A program made the position numbers and the translations under genes. A stretch of 64,000 nucleotides of DNA from Saccharicrinis aurantiacus (GTDB lineage: Bacteria > Bacteroidota > Bacteroidia > Bacteroidales > Marinilabiliaceae). Each line of letters opens with the position of its first letter. The first letter of the stretch is position 1. The notes under the pieces are model-generated. The model made no database searches, had not been told where the DNA came from, and saw only the letters and a program-made list of their open reading frames with translations. Positions 48,860 to 57,137 of the stretch are shown one piece after another. The stretch covers positions 1 to 64,000 of the forward strand of contig NZ_LYBV02000009.1 of NCBI RefSeq assembly GCF_001660705.2. Direction: 5' to 3'.

Positions 48860-49540
48860 TTAATTCCAATATTCATACCATTCAGGTATTGGATTCTCAG
48901 AAGAGACGTCTTTTTTATAAGTACTAAACCATACAAGTTCATTGTCTTCAGTTTCCATAATAACCTTATAAAAACCTTCTTCAAGATTAGAGGTGTTTAA
49001 AGATATGATGTTCCCTTTAGGAATATCAGTAAGAAGAAGTTCTGTTGATACCGATAGATTTGTAGTGTCAATAGCTATATTGCTAAAATCTACATTATTA
49101 AACTCGTTTGTTCGCTCCCCTTTAACAAACCAAATATTTTTTAGGTCAGCAGGAGTTTGTATATAGCAATAGTCTAGATAAGGATTTGGATAAATGGATA
49201 TGGCATTGCTAGTCATATCATTACTTTCGGTTGGCTTTTGAATCGCATCTTTGTTTGAATAATTACCTACAAATGATTGTGGGTTACCATCTTCACCAAT
49301 TAATAATAGTCCTGTTATTAAATTTAAATAGTGCTGCGGTATAATGTCTTCCGTATCTGTTTCATTACCGTCATCGTCATCGTTATTTTCAGAATCGGGA
49401 TCATCAGTACTGTTTTCTTCGTTTGACTCATCTGTGTTGTTTTCAATATCAGCCTCTTCTGTTGCAGGTGTGTTATCTTTATTACAGTTAGTAATTAATA
49501 ACAATAGAAGTAATGCAAGTAGGATTTTTGTTAATTGCAT
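48860..49540 (-). CDS. Lipoprotein with acidic linker and T9SS-like C-terminal fold
   Basis: A 226-residue protein from the ATG at 49540, giving a signal peptide that ends in the lipobox LITNC. An acidic Asp/Asn/Glu-rich linker of about 50 residues follows. The C-terminal 100 residues (IYPNPYLDYCYI to NLEEGFYKVIMETEDN) resemble the type A sorting domain of type IX secretion substrates (YPNP start, L-x-x-G-x-Y near the end), though about ten residues follow it. An 11-residue longer N-terminus is possible. Whether it is secreted by T9SS or only surface-anchored is unclear; the resemblance is by eye. Confidence 0.6.
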   Translation of the reverse strand: MQLTKILLALLLLLLITNCNKDNTPATEEADIENNTDESNEENSTDDPDSENNDDDDGNETDTEDIIPQHYLNLITGLLLIGEDGNPQSFVGNYSNKDAIQKPTESNDMTSNAISIYPNPYLDYCYIQTPADLKNIWFVKGERTNEFNNVDFSNIAIDTTNLSVSTELLLTDIPKGNIISLNTSNLEEGFYKVIMETEDNELVWFSTYKKDVSSENPIPEWYEYWN

Positions 49541-49958
49541 GATAATTAGAGATAAAGGTTTAATTGTTTTCATAGTAAATTAAGGAAAGAGGTTTTTATC
49601 TGTTGTACTCTTTACTAGGCATCTAAGATAATACTGCATTATAAAAAATCTAGCATATATACTATAAAATATTATGTTGCACGCACTGCGTGTATCTAAA
49701 CGATAGAGCTGGTTTAGTGCTGGGTAGTTCTTGTAAGCTGGTGTACTTTGCAGCTCTCCTTGAGATCGCTTCTTGCATCGCGATGACGCAATACCGTACG
49801 CCTCTCGTCATTCCGAGGCACGAAGGAATCTTAAGGCAGTGCGAGAAATCTAAGCATTTAATTAATTGCTTTTCTGCACAGCTTACACTAAAGTTGATGG
49901 TAAAGTATCGAAGTTTGTTTTGGTGGCACGTTTATTGAATTTGCTGCGAAAACATAAT
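49541..49958. other. Divergent intergenic region with palindromes
   Basis: About 418 bp between two lipoprotein genes. It holds a small CACGCA-C-TGCGTG hairpin (about 49680-49692) and a 26-bp-arm inverted repeat (49763-49831). Open frames across it look like chance. Confidence 0.55.
49763..49831. repeat. REP-like inverted repeat
   Basis: The arms are 26 bp each, 17 bp apart. The reverse complement of the left arm (CGTCATCGCGATGC...GCGATCT) agrees with the right arm (CGTCATTCCGAGGC...GGAATCT) at about 20 of 26 positions. Sequences of the CGTCATTGCGAG type are dispersed in many bacterial genomes. Confidence 0.55.
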
Positions 49959-50912
49959 ATGAGACCAATAATTATTCTTTTTCTTGCAATATTTAGTTGC
50001 ATTTCTTGTTCTGATAAAATCACGGATGTCGATTTCTCTGATAGTATATTATTAGAAATAAAAACCGAACGAAGTTATCAGGACTTAAAACTTCAGATGC
50101 CTGGATTTTACGGTGTAATTTCTATTAATGACGAAAGAGAAATTAGAATTGATGAACCCACCAAAGAAATAATTATAGAATCAGTAGATAATGAGGAGCA
50201 ACATATCGTATTTAAGGGAAAATACGATAGCGAGCAAACTAAATTATTAGCACTGGAAAGTAAGCAACTGAAAGAATTAATTGTTGTTTCTGATATCGAA
50301 AATTTAATTGTTAATAACACAAACATACAATCTGTTTCTGATGAGTGTTTAAAAAACTCACCTCAACTGAATAGTATAGCCTTTAAAAATAATACAAAGA
50401 TAAGCTCGCTTCCTAACGATTTTTTATCGTATACAAGTAATATAAATGCTTTTAGGAAAACTTTTTGGGGCTGTACAATGCTTTCCGATATTCCTGGAGA
50501 TTTATTCAAGACAAATGTAAATGCTACAGACTTTAGCAATGTTTTTTATGCTTGTAATATTCATACTATTCCAGAAGAATTATTTACACATAATATTTCA
50601 GCTGAGAATTTTGAGGGCGCGTTTTCACAAAATCATAATTTACATGTCATCCCTGAAAAATTATTCCTTAATAACATAAATGCCAAACGTTTTTACTCAT
50701 CTTTTTCATATTGTGATAAACTGCAAAGCATTCCAAATCAATTGTTCGATAATATAGAACAAGGCGTCTATAATCTTGCTTTTTCTGATTGCACTAACCT
50801 ACAAGGAAATGCGCCTACCTTATGGGACGATACCAATGCAAGTGGAACGTTTTGTTTTAGAGGATGCACAAAATTGGAAAACTTTAACGATATTCCTGAT
50901 TCGTGGAAGTAA
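49959..50912 (+). CDS. BspA-like leucine-rich-repeat lipoprotein
   Basis: A 317-residue protein from the ATG at 49959, with a signal peptide ending in CISC. Residues about 110-310 form repeats of the form F-x-x-C-x-x-L-x-x-IP-x-x-LF-x-x-N, related to the BspA-type leucine-rich repeats that mediate surface adhesion in Bacteroidota and Treponema. The repeats are irregular and include several Cys. Many such proteins also carry a sorting domain; none is seen here, so it may stay lipid-anchored. Function in attachment is plausible but not shown. Confidence 0.75.
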   Translation: MRPIIILFLAIFSCISCSDKITDVDFSDSILLEIKTERSYQDLKLQMPGFYGVISINDEREIRIDEPTKEIIIESVDNEEQHIVFKGKYDSEQTKLLALESKQLKELIVVSDIENLIVNNTNIQSVSDECLKNSPQLNSIAFKNNTKISSLPNDFLSYTSNINAFRKTFWGCTMLSDIPGDLFKTNVNATDFSNVFYACNIHTIPEELFTHNISAENFEGAFSQNHNLHVIPEKLFLNNINAKRFYSSFSYCDKLQSIPNQLFDNIEQGVYNLAFSDCTNLQGNAPTLWDDTNASGTFCFRGCTKLENFNDIPDSWK

Positions 50913-50956
50913 AATAAACCCTTTCACTACAGTATCGCTTTTTTATTGGCTAGGAA

Positions 50957-51421
50957 CTACTCTTGCGGAAATCGCTCTTTTAAAGCCATGGAGCGGTAGT
51001 CGAATATTTCGTTCAGTTTTCTCTTGATGAGGATTGTGTTTGCTAGGTTTCCTAAAATACCAAACGGCGGTTGGTAGCTAACTATATCTCGCATTATGGT
51101 GCCGGTACCAGCAGGTTCTAAAAAGTGCTCGTGATGCCATACCTTATAAGGGCCCATCCGCTGTTCGTCAACAAAATAATGTTGGTGTTTTACATGGGTT
51201 ATTTCAGTTACCCAAGTGGTTTTAATACCAAGTGCCGGCGAAACTTTGTATTTGATTATCATACCCTCGTACATTTTCTCGGGCAAATCCTCGGTTTGTA
51301 TATCAAAGCCCATATAGTCGGGCGTAATGGTTTTTAAGTTGCGAGGGTTTGAGATAAATTCCCACAGCTCATCGAGGCTATTATTAAAATACTGACTGCT
51401 TTTAAATTGATAAAACCCCAT
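50957..51421 (-). CDS. SRPBCC (START-like) family protein
   Basis: A 154-residue single-domain protein of the SRPBCC/polyketide-cyclase-like fold. LDELWEFISNPRNLKTITP near the N-terminus and the GTIMRDIVSYQPPFG segment are typical; these proteins have a deep hydrophobic pocket but ligands differ. No signal peptide. It begins 3 bp after the stop of a 57-residue Lacal_2735-like protein, so the two are probably one transcript. Confidence 0.82.
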   Translation of the reverse strand: MGFYQFKSSQYFNNSLDELWEFISNPRNLKTITPDYMGFDIQTEDLPEKMYEGMIIKYKVSPALGIKTTWVTEITHVKHQHYFVDEQRMGPYKVWHHEHFLEPAGTGTIMRDIVSYQPPFGILGNLANTILIKRKLNEIFDYRSMALKERFPQE

Positions 51422-51424
51422 AAG

Positions 51425-51598
51425 CTAGCTATTTAGTTTTAAGGCCTCAATTTTTGCCAATACTTGATTTGCTTCAACCGATTTGTTATCGCTTAGCTTT
51501 CTGTTTGTGGTAGATAAGCTATGCGCTTCCTTTAAAAGTTTATGATATTGGCTTTCGAGTTTTTCAAGCTCTGTTTTCTTTTTAAAAATCTTAAACAT
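51425..51598 (-). CDS. Small Lacal_2735-family-like protein
   Basis: A 57-residue protein that begins MFKIFKKKTELEKLESQY and runs as one long amphipathic helix rich in Lys, Glu and Leu, with an LSTTNRKLSDNKSVEA turn. The pattern matches the small Lacal_2735 family of Bacteroidota as I recall it; function unknown. The frame is closed by TAG 3 bp before the SRPBCC start, arguing for co-expression. Confidence 0.72.
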   Translation of the reverse strand: MFKIFKKKTELEKLESQYHKLLKEAHSLSTTNRKLSDNKSVEANQVLAKIEALKLNS

Positions 51599-51677
51599 AG
51601 TCTCAGGGTTTTAATATTCCTTAATAGAACCCCTGAAGTGAGTAATGGTTTAGCCTTGCTGAAATGTGGGCGTTTAT

Positions 51678-52241
51678 CTAGTTTAACTCGAATACACCCA
51701 TCTTATACAATTCGTACACAATTAAAGCCTCGTGTTTGGCATCATCGGCACCACGGTGTAATTCATTGTATGGTTGTGTTGGGAAAAAGTGTTTCCAAGC
51801 TTCTTCAACCGATGGCCATTTGTAATTGTCGTAGCCATTTTTGTTGGGCAACTGGCAAATATCGGTTGATAGTATCATAGGGCAGGGCAGTTCTTTAATT
51901 TTTAAACCACGGCTTTTTAGAAAGCCAAAATCGAAGTTTTTGTTATAGGCCGTGCATCCCAATGGATATTGGTTTAAAACGTCTTGCACCTGTGGTAGTA
52001 CATCTTTGGCTAGTGGAGCATCTCGCACTTCTTCAACTGTAAGGCTAGAGTTGCGAAAAATCCAACCCATTGGTTCTTCGCGGTGTTTGGCTGTTAAAAT
52101 ATCCTCACGCATAAGTGAATCAAAAATTGTTTTTACATTTCCCGATTCAAGGCATAATTCAACAATGCCTATTTCTACTATGCTTCCTCCTTGGTTCTGA
52201 AAGCCCGTTGTTTCTATATCTAAAATTAGAATTTTGCTCAT
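51678..52241 (-). CDS. DEDDh 3'-5' exonuclease (DnaQ-like)
   Basis: A 187-residue exonuclease of the DnaQ/epsilon family. ExoI motif ILDIETTG supplies the first Asp-x-Glu, AYNKNFDFGFL is motif II, and HRGADDAKHEA motif III with the catalytic His and Asp. The C-terminus has no polymerase-binding extension, so a stand-alone proofreading, RNase T-like or DNA-end-processing enzyme is likely. It lies 107 bp downstream of the ThrE-type gene on the same strand. Confidence 0.9.
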   Translation of the reverse strand: MSKILILDIETTGFQNQGGSIVEIGIVELCLESGNVKTIFDSLMREDILTAKHREEPMGWIFRNSSLTVEEVRDAPLAKDVLPQVQDVLNQYPLGCTAYNKNFDFGFLKSRGLKIKELPCPMILSTDICQLPNKNGYDNYKWPSVEEAWKHFFPTQPYNELHRGADDAKHEALIVYELYKMGVFELN

Positions 52242-52348
52242 TTGTATTGGCTTATGATTAATTGCGGAACAATTATAATTATTATTAAAGTAATACCCAT
52301 ATCACAAGCCTGCTTTTGGCTTAAAAAATACTATCGAAAGGGAATAAT

Positions 52349-53593
52349 TTACAGATTGTATTTAGGTTTAATTAAAGCATCGGCAATAATAAAACCTGCC
52401 GCTAAGGTGGCAGCAATAATAAACATTTCGAGAAATTGCGCAGTACCATCTGCGTCTCCTTGAGCCACCGAAACAAGTCCTCGGAATCCGATACTACCAC
52501 TCACAAGTATCATAATTGCCGGAAGCAATACAATTGAGCCAGGTTTTTTAGTTTTCCACTCCCAAGTATTGGCAAAAATTCCTGCTAAAACGGAGCCTAT
52601 GAGAACGCCTATGTTGTTATCTCCAAGCTCGCTCCCAAACAGAAAACCTAAATAGGCAATGGTACAGGAGAGTATGGCCCATCCAAAATCGTTGGCTGAA
52701 GTTTGAAATACTATTGGCAATGCTATAATTAATATTGGAATGAGCATCCACATCCAAATGGGATCAATGGGTTGTGCAACGGCAGGGTTTACATTTATAA
52801 ATGCCAACACTAAGGTGAAACCGACCCATGCGCCTACAAATTGTTTTAATAAATAAACGAGACCATTAATCAGATTGGTTAAGCCCGATATGACATGACT
52901 ATTCACTAATTCAGAAATGCCGATACTTACCGAATAACCTGGAATTAGAATAATAATAGCCGATAAGGTTACGGCAATATAATTGAGCTCACTAATAAAG
53001 AAGTGTTTTAACAATACAGATAGCACAGCTACCACAAAGGCCGTACTTATAGGAATTAAGCTGGCCCATCGCTCTTTCGAGTTTTTAGAAATCAGTACAA
53101 TGCCATAAACAATTAAGCTCATTAATCCCGAGAATGACACATCCATCCAGCTGCCAGATAAAATTCCTGCGAAACCAACTCCTGCAAAAATATAACTCAG
53201 TCCGGTCCAACTATATCCAAATGGGTTTTTTAGTTTTTGTATTTCCTTAAGTCTGTTAAAAGCTTCTTCAATGGATATTTCACCGGTATCAAGCTCACTC
53301 GCAAGCTCATCAAGCTTAGCTAATTTGTGCATATCGAAGCTGCCACTAATAACAGACGATAGGTGAGTAGTCTGGCCAATTTTATCCTCTTCGTTAAAAG
53401 CAAAAATAAGTTGATTTGGGGTAACTCTAAAATGGCCATCTATTTTTAAAACATCAGATAATCTCCCAAGATATATCTCCAACCTAATGGAAGATGAACC
53501 ATAGGCATGCGCCGCCTTTCCAAAGTTGATGATAAACTGATATTTTAGTTTTGTAGCCTTATCGTCAAGGGGCGATTTTGTATTTATTTCCAT
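52349..53593 (-). CDS. ThrE-type threonine/serine exporter
   Basis: A 414-residue membrane protein in which both halves of the ThrE family (DUF1212-like and DUF3815-like) are joined in one chain. Residues 1-125 are a soluble helical domain, followed by about ten hydrophobic helices. The family's best-known member exports threonine and serine in Corynebacterium, driven by the proton gradient; substrate here is inferred. It follows a YuiF-type carrier by 45 bp, suggesting a shared role in amino-acid balance. Confidence 0.85.
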   Translation of the reverse strand: MEINTKSPLDDKATKLKYQFIINFGKAAHAYGSSSIRLEIYLGRLSDVLKIDGHFRVTPNQLIFAFNEEDKIGQTTHLSSVISGSFDMHKLAKLDELASELDTGEISIEEAFNRLKEIQKLKNPFGYSWTGLSYIFAGVGFAGILSGSWMDVSFSGLMSLIVYGIVLISKNSKERWASLIPISTAFVVAVLSVLLKHFFISELNYIAVTLSAIIILIPGYSVSIGISELVNSHVISGLTNLINGLVYLLKQFVGAWVGFTLVLAFINVNPAVAQPIDPIWMWMLIPILIIALPIVFQTSANDFGWAILSCTIAYLGFLFGSELGDNNIGVLIGSVLAGIFANTWEWKTKKPGSIVLLPAIMILVSGSIGFRGLVSVAQGDADGTAQFLEMFIIAATLAAGFIIADALIKPKYNL

Positions 53594-53638
53594 AGAAGAT
53601 TGATCGGTTTTTAATTGAAGTTAAGTTTTGATCAGGAT

Positions 53639-54949
53639 TTATAATACCAAGGCAGCAATTACTCCAAATATAATAAGCGGAATATTGAAATGCAGGAATG
53701 TTGGTACGCAGGTATCCCAAATGTGATCGTGCTGTCCATCAACGTTCAGTCCGGCAGTAGGTCCCAAGGTACTATCCGAAGCTGGAGAACCAGCATCGCC
53801 CAAGGCAGCGGCTGTACCCAATAGCGCAACAATAGCCATGGTTGAAAATCCTAAGGACTCTCCCAAGGGACAAAATAAAGCTGCTAAAATAGGCACAGTT
53901 CCAAATGAAGTGCCAATACCTAAGGTTAAAAATAAACCGAGCACCAGCATAAGCGTAGCAGCAATTACTTTGCTATGTCCAATGCTACTTTGTATGGCTT
54001 CTACCAATTGTCCTGCCCCTTGCGTTTCGCGTATTACATTACCAAAACCAGCAGCTACGAGCATTACAATGGCCACAAATCCCATCATGGCAATACCGCC
54101 GTTCACCGATTCGTTTAATACTTTCCAAGTTATTGCCCTAGTGGCAAACATGGTTATGAGTGCGGCAATGGCCCCTAAAACAAGGGAGTCAGTTATCAAC
54201 TGAACCACAAAGGCAATAATAGCCGCCAATAATGTGAATAGGTGTTTCTTCTCAAATTTCAACTCTTCTTCCTTTTCTTCGTTTGGGAGGATGTTTTTAT
54301 AAACTCGGGCTTTACGGTAACTTATAAATAGAGCAAATAATAGCCCTACAATCATTCCTAAGCCCGGAATAAAAAGGGCTTTCCAAATTTGATTGGTTTC
54401 TATGGCAAGCTTGTTTGCGGTCATTTGTTCTTGAATAAGGTTATGGAATACCAAGCCAAAACCAACCGGTATCATAATATACGGAGCCTTTAAGCCGAAG
54501 GTAAGTGCGGTGGCAGCAGCTCTTCTATCAAGATTCATTTTATTCATAAGGTGCAAAAGGGGAGGGATCACAATAGGAATAAAGGCAATGTGAACGGGGA
54601 TAAGGTTTTGAGAAGCGCAAGCAAGAGAGGTAATGCCTAAAAGAAGAATTCCTTTTTTGCCCTTGGTAATTTGGGTTACTTTGCGCGCTAACAATAATGC
54701 TGCACCTGTTTTTTCAATGGCCACAGCAAAAGCGCCTAATAAAAGATAGCTCAATGCTGTTTTGGCATTATCGCCCATGCCTTGAATAAGCAGGTTGATG
54801 GATTCCTCAAGCGATTTATTAGCCATAGCACCTCCAACTAAAGCCGCAATAATTAGCGAGAGTATTACATTCATGCGCGCTAGGCACAGTATTATCATAA
54901 CAATAACTGCTACAACAACCGGATTTAGGAGTATTTCCATTCCATTCAT
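53639..54949 (-). CDS. YuiF/NhaC-like sodium-coupled amino-acid carrier
   Basis: A 436-residue polytopic protein of the Na+/H+ antiporter-like YuiF family, within the ion transporter superfamily. It has about 12 helices, with the duplicated re-entrant segments PVHIAFIPIVIPP and GTSFGTVPILAALF and the late GDAGSPASDS loop. Members of this group have been linked to uptake of amino acids such as histidine rather than pure Na+/H+ exchange, so substrate is uncertain. It precedes the ThrE-type exporter by 45 bp. Confidence 0.8.
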   Translation of the reverse strand: MNGMEILLNPVVVAVIVMIILCLARMNVILSLIIAALVGGAMANKSLEESINLLIQGMGDNAKTALSYLLLGAFAVAIEKTGAALLLARKVTQITKGKKGILLLGITSLACASQNLIPVHIAFIPIVIPPLLHLMNKMNLDRRAAATALTFGLKAPYIMIPVGFGLVFHNLIQEQMTANKLAIETNQIWKALFIPGLGMIVGLLFALFISYRKARVYKNILPNEEKEEELKFEKKHLFTLLAAIIAFVVQLITDSLVLGAIAALITMFATRAITWKVLNESVNGGIAMMGFVAIVMLVAAGFGNVIRETQGAGQLVEAIQSSIGHSKVIAATLMLVLGLFLTLGIGTSFGTVPILAALFCPLGESLGFSTMAIVALLGTAAALGDAGSPASDSTLGPTAGLNVDGQHDHIWDTCVPTFLHFNIPLIIFGVIAALVL

Positions 54950-55198
54950 ATTATTTCAAACTATGTATTGCACAAAAATAGATAAGTTAAGGCGAATATT
55001 CATACTATTTGAAATCTTAGCTTGTTATTAGTAGTTCGTATTTATCCATGTTTTATACAATAATTACCCATTTTCTTACATCTTATGGAATCAACATAGT
55101 GCCTATGTTTGTGTTACTTATAATATGGGAATGTTTTGATGAGAATGAATCCAAATCGAATATTGACCCTTTTGACAATAAACTTTTAATGATTAAGT

Positions 55199-56059
55199 AT
55201 GAAATTGATACAGATTTTTGCAGTCTTGGCATTATTTAGCTCATGCAATAATGCAACAAAAGATAGTAAAGAACCAATTGACACAGCAAACTATGAGTTG
55301 GTATTGGCTTCTGATGTGGAGTGGACGCACCTGAATCCAAAACGAGGTGATCTAGCTCCAAAAGCAGGTACCCTGTGGGGGGATAGAAAGGGCACGGAAG
55401 CCACTGGATTTTTGCTAAAACCCAATGATGGATTTTCATCGCCACCTCATATTCATAATGTCTCATATCGTGGTGTTGTTATTAGTGGGGTGTTGCATAA
55501 CGATGATCCTGAAGCTGCAAAAATGTGGATGCCAGCTGGGTCGTTTTGGACACAACCTAAAGGTGAAGTACACATAACAGCTGCAGAAGGTAATTATACT
55601 TTGGCTTACATAGAAATTGAAGAAGGTCCTTATTTGGTTTTACCCGAAGAGGAGCATTTTGATAGTGGAGAGCGTCCTGTGAATGTAGAGGAGTCGAATT
55701 TAGTATGGCTGAATGCAGCAGATATAGAGTGGGTTCAGTCAGAAACTAACACAAATAATACCGCTCAGGTCACATTTTTATGGGATGAGGCAGTAAGCGA
55801 TTTGAATGGCTCACTAATAAAGTTGCCCGCAGGATTTAAAGGAAAAGTTATTTCAGCAGAAGAAAGTTTTAAAGCTGTGGTAATAAACGGGGAGCCCGGC
55901 TATTCATCTAAAACACAAACTTCAGAGAAACTTTTATCTCCCGGGAGTTATTTTGCATCAACAGGTGGTGGCGTTCATCAGCTTTGTAATAATACCAATG
56001 CTGAAGTTCTTATTTACATACGTAGTAAGGGGAAGTATCGTGTTGTGTCCGTTAAGTAG
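55199..56059 (+). CDS. DUF4437-type double-cupin lipoprotein
   Basis: A 286-residue protein with a signal peptide ending in the lipobox SSC. Two cupin domains follow (about 45-150 and 165-280). The first has [16 protein letters not shown] and [14 protein letters not shown], carrying the usual His metal ligands; the second ([20 protein letters not shown]) has lost most His residues and may be structural. The match is to DUF4437, a family without an assigned reaction. It stands alone, convergent with an SpoU-type methyltransferase. Confidence 0.8.
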   Translation: MKLIQIFAVLALFSSCNNATKDSKEPIDTANYELVLASDVEWTHLNPKRGDLAPKAGTLWGDRKGTEATGFLLKPNDGFSSPPHIHNVSYRGVVISGVLHNDDPEAAKMWMPAGSFWTQPKGEVHITAAEGNYTLAYIEIEEGPYLVLPEEEHFDSGERPVNVEESNLVWLNAADIEWVQSETNTNNTAQVTFLWDEAVSDLNGSLIKLPAGFKGKVISAEESFKAVVINGEPGYSSKTQTSEKLLSPGSYFASTGGGVHQLCNNTNAEVLIYIRSKGKYRVVSVK

Positions 56060-56104
56060 TTTACCGCATCGCTTTGAAATAATTGAAACACACGGAGCAG
56101 AGTT

Positions 56105-56154
56105 AATAAGCCTCTAAGTTGTTGACTATAGACAAAACAACTTAGAAGCTTATT
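56105..56154. terminator. Bidirectional terminator
   Basis: A long stem: AATAAGC-TCTAAGTTGTT pairs with AACAACTTAGA-GCTTATT (one bulged C), with AT-rich flanks. It separates the cupin gene from the convergent methyltransferase gene. Confidence 0.85.
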
Positions 56155-56157
56155 TAT

Positions 56158-56919
56158 TTAATGAGATAAATTACGTTTGAATTCAGATAAGGTAATGCCA
56201 GTGGCCATAGATACATTTAGCGATTCAGAAGTATTCTGTGTATCCGAAAAATTGGGTATTAATAAGCGCTTGTTCACTAACTGAGCAATTTCAGAACTGA
56301 TGCCCTGTCCTTCGTTACCCATCACAATAATACCATTGGTGCTTAATTTAGACTGATATATATTATCGCCATTTAAAAAAGTACCATACACAGGAATATC
56401 TTCCTTAATATCTTCTAAAAATTTTGTGAGTACGGTGTAGTTGGTGTTGACTCTGGCTATGGCACCCATTGTAGCTTGAACAACTTTTGGGTTATAAACA
56501 TCTACAGTCTCATTTGAGCAAATAATATGCTTAATGCCAAACCAATCAGCCAATCTAATAATGGTACCCAGATTCCCAGGGTCTTGGATATTATCTAGGG
56601 CAATAACCAACTCTTTACTAAGGTCAATTTTATCAGTAGTATCTTCTTTAATTTTGCAAAGGGCAATAACTTGCGGTGCCGTTTTAAGTTGTGTTACCTT
56701 CTTCAGATATTGATTGTTGGTTTCTGAAATTGGTATTGAGCTAGATATAGAATGTGAATGAATCCATTCAGAAGTCGCATAAATATGTTCAATTGGATGA
56801 TTGTTAACACATAAATCATAAACTAACTTATCACCTTCAGCAATAAAAAGTTGATTTGCATCTCTGTGTTTTTTCTTGGCTAGTGAGTTAATTAGTTTTA
56901 TCTGATTATTTGTAATCAT
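56158..56919 (-). CDS. SpoU/TrmH-family RNA 2'-O-methyltransferase
   Basis: A 253-residue SPOUT enzyme. An N-terminal L30e-like substrate domain precedes the SpoU knot: motif 1 NIQDPGNLGTIIRLADWFG, motif 2 IVMGNEGQGIS, and motif 3 IPNFSDTQNTSESLNVSMATGI. It should methylate the 2'-OH of a ribose in rRNA or tRNA using S-adenosylmethionine; by length and domain order it is nearest to RlmB. It is divergent from tamL. Confidence 0.92.
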   Translation of the reverse strand: MITNNQIKLINSLAKKKHRDANQLFIAEGDKLVYDLCVNNHPIEHIYATSEWIHSHSISSSIPISETNNQYLKKVTQLKTAPQVIALCKIKEDTTDKIDLSKELVIALDNIQDPGNLGTIIRLADWFGIKHIICSNETVDVYNPKVVQATMGAIARVNTNYTVLTKFLEDIKEDIPVYGTFLNGDNIYQSKLSTNGIIVMGNEGQGISSEIAQLVNKRLLIPNFSDTQNTSESLNVSMATGITLSEFKRNLSH

Positions 56920-57137
56920 TTTTTTAGTATTTATAGCTGTTTATAAACAAGTAAGCATTCTGTATCACACTGTTTTCTTTTTTAAAATATTGCTTCAGAA
57001 TTGATGGTGTTCTTTGATGTTTCATATTTAATGAACCTAAATACAATTTTGGTGTAATATTTTATAAGAATGCCTAAATGTTATAGTATTTTAGTGCCCT
57101 GTTATGTATTGCAAAAATAAATATTTCAAATTAACCA

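Noticed and set aside
49690-49938. 82-codon frame upstream of the LRR lipoprotein
   Set aside because: It runs through the REP-like palindrome, and the composition is that of intergenic DNA.
55048-55239. 63-codon frame before the cupin gene
   Set aside because: Overlaps the cupin start in another frame and shows only a hydrophobic stretch without family match.
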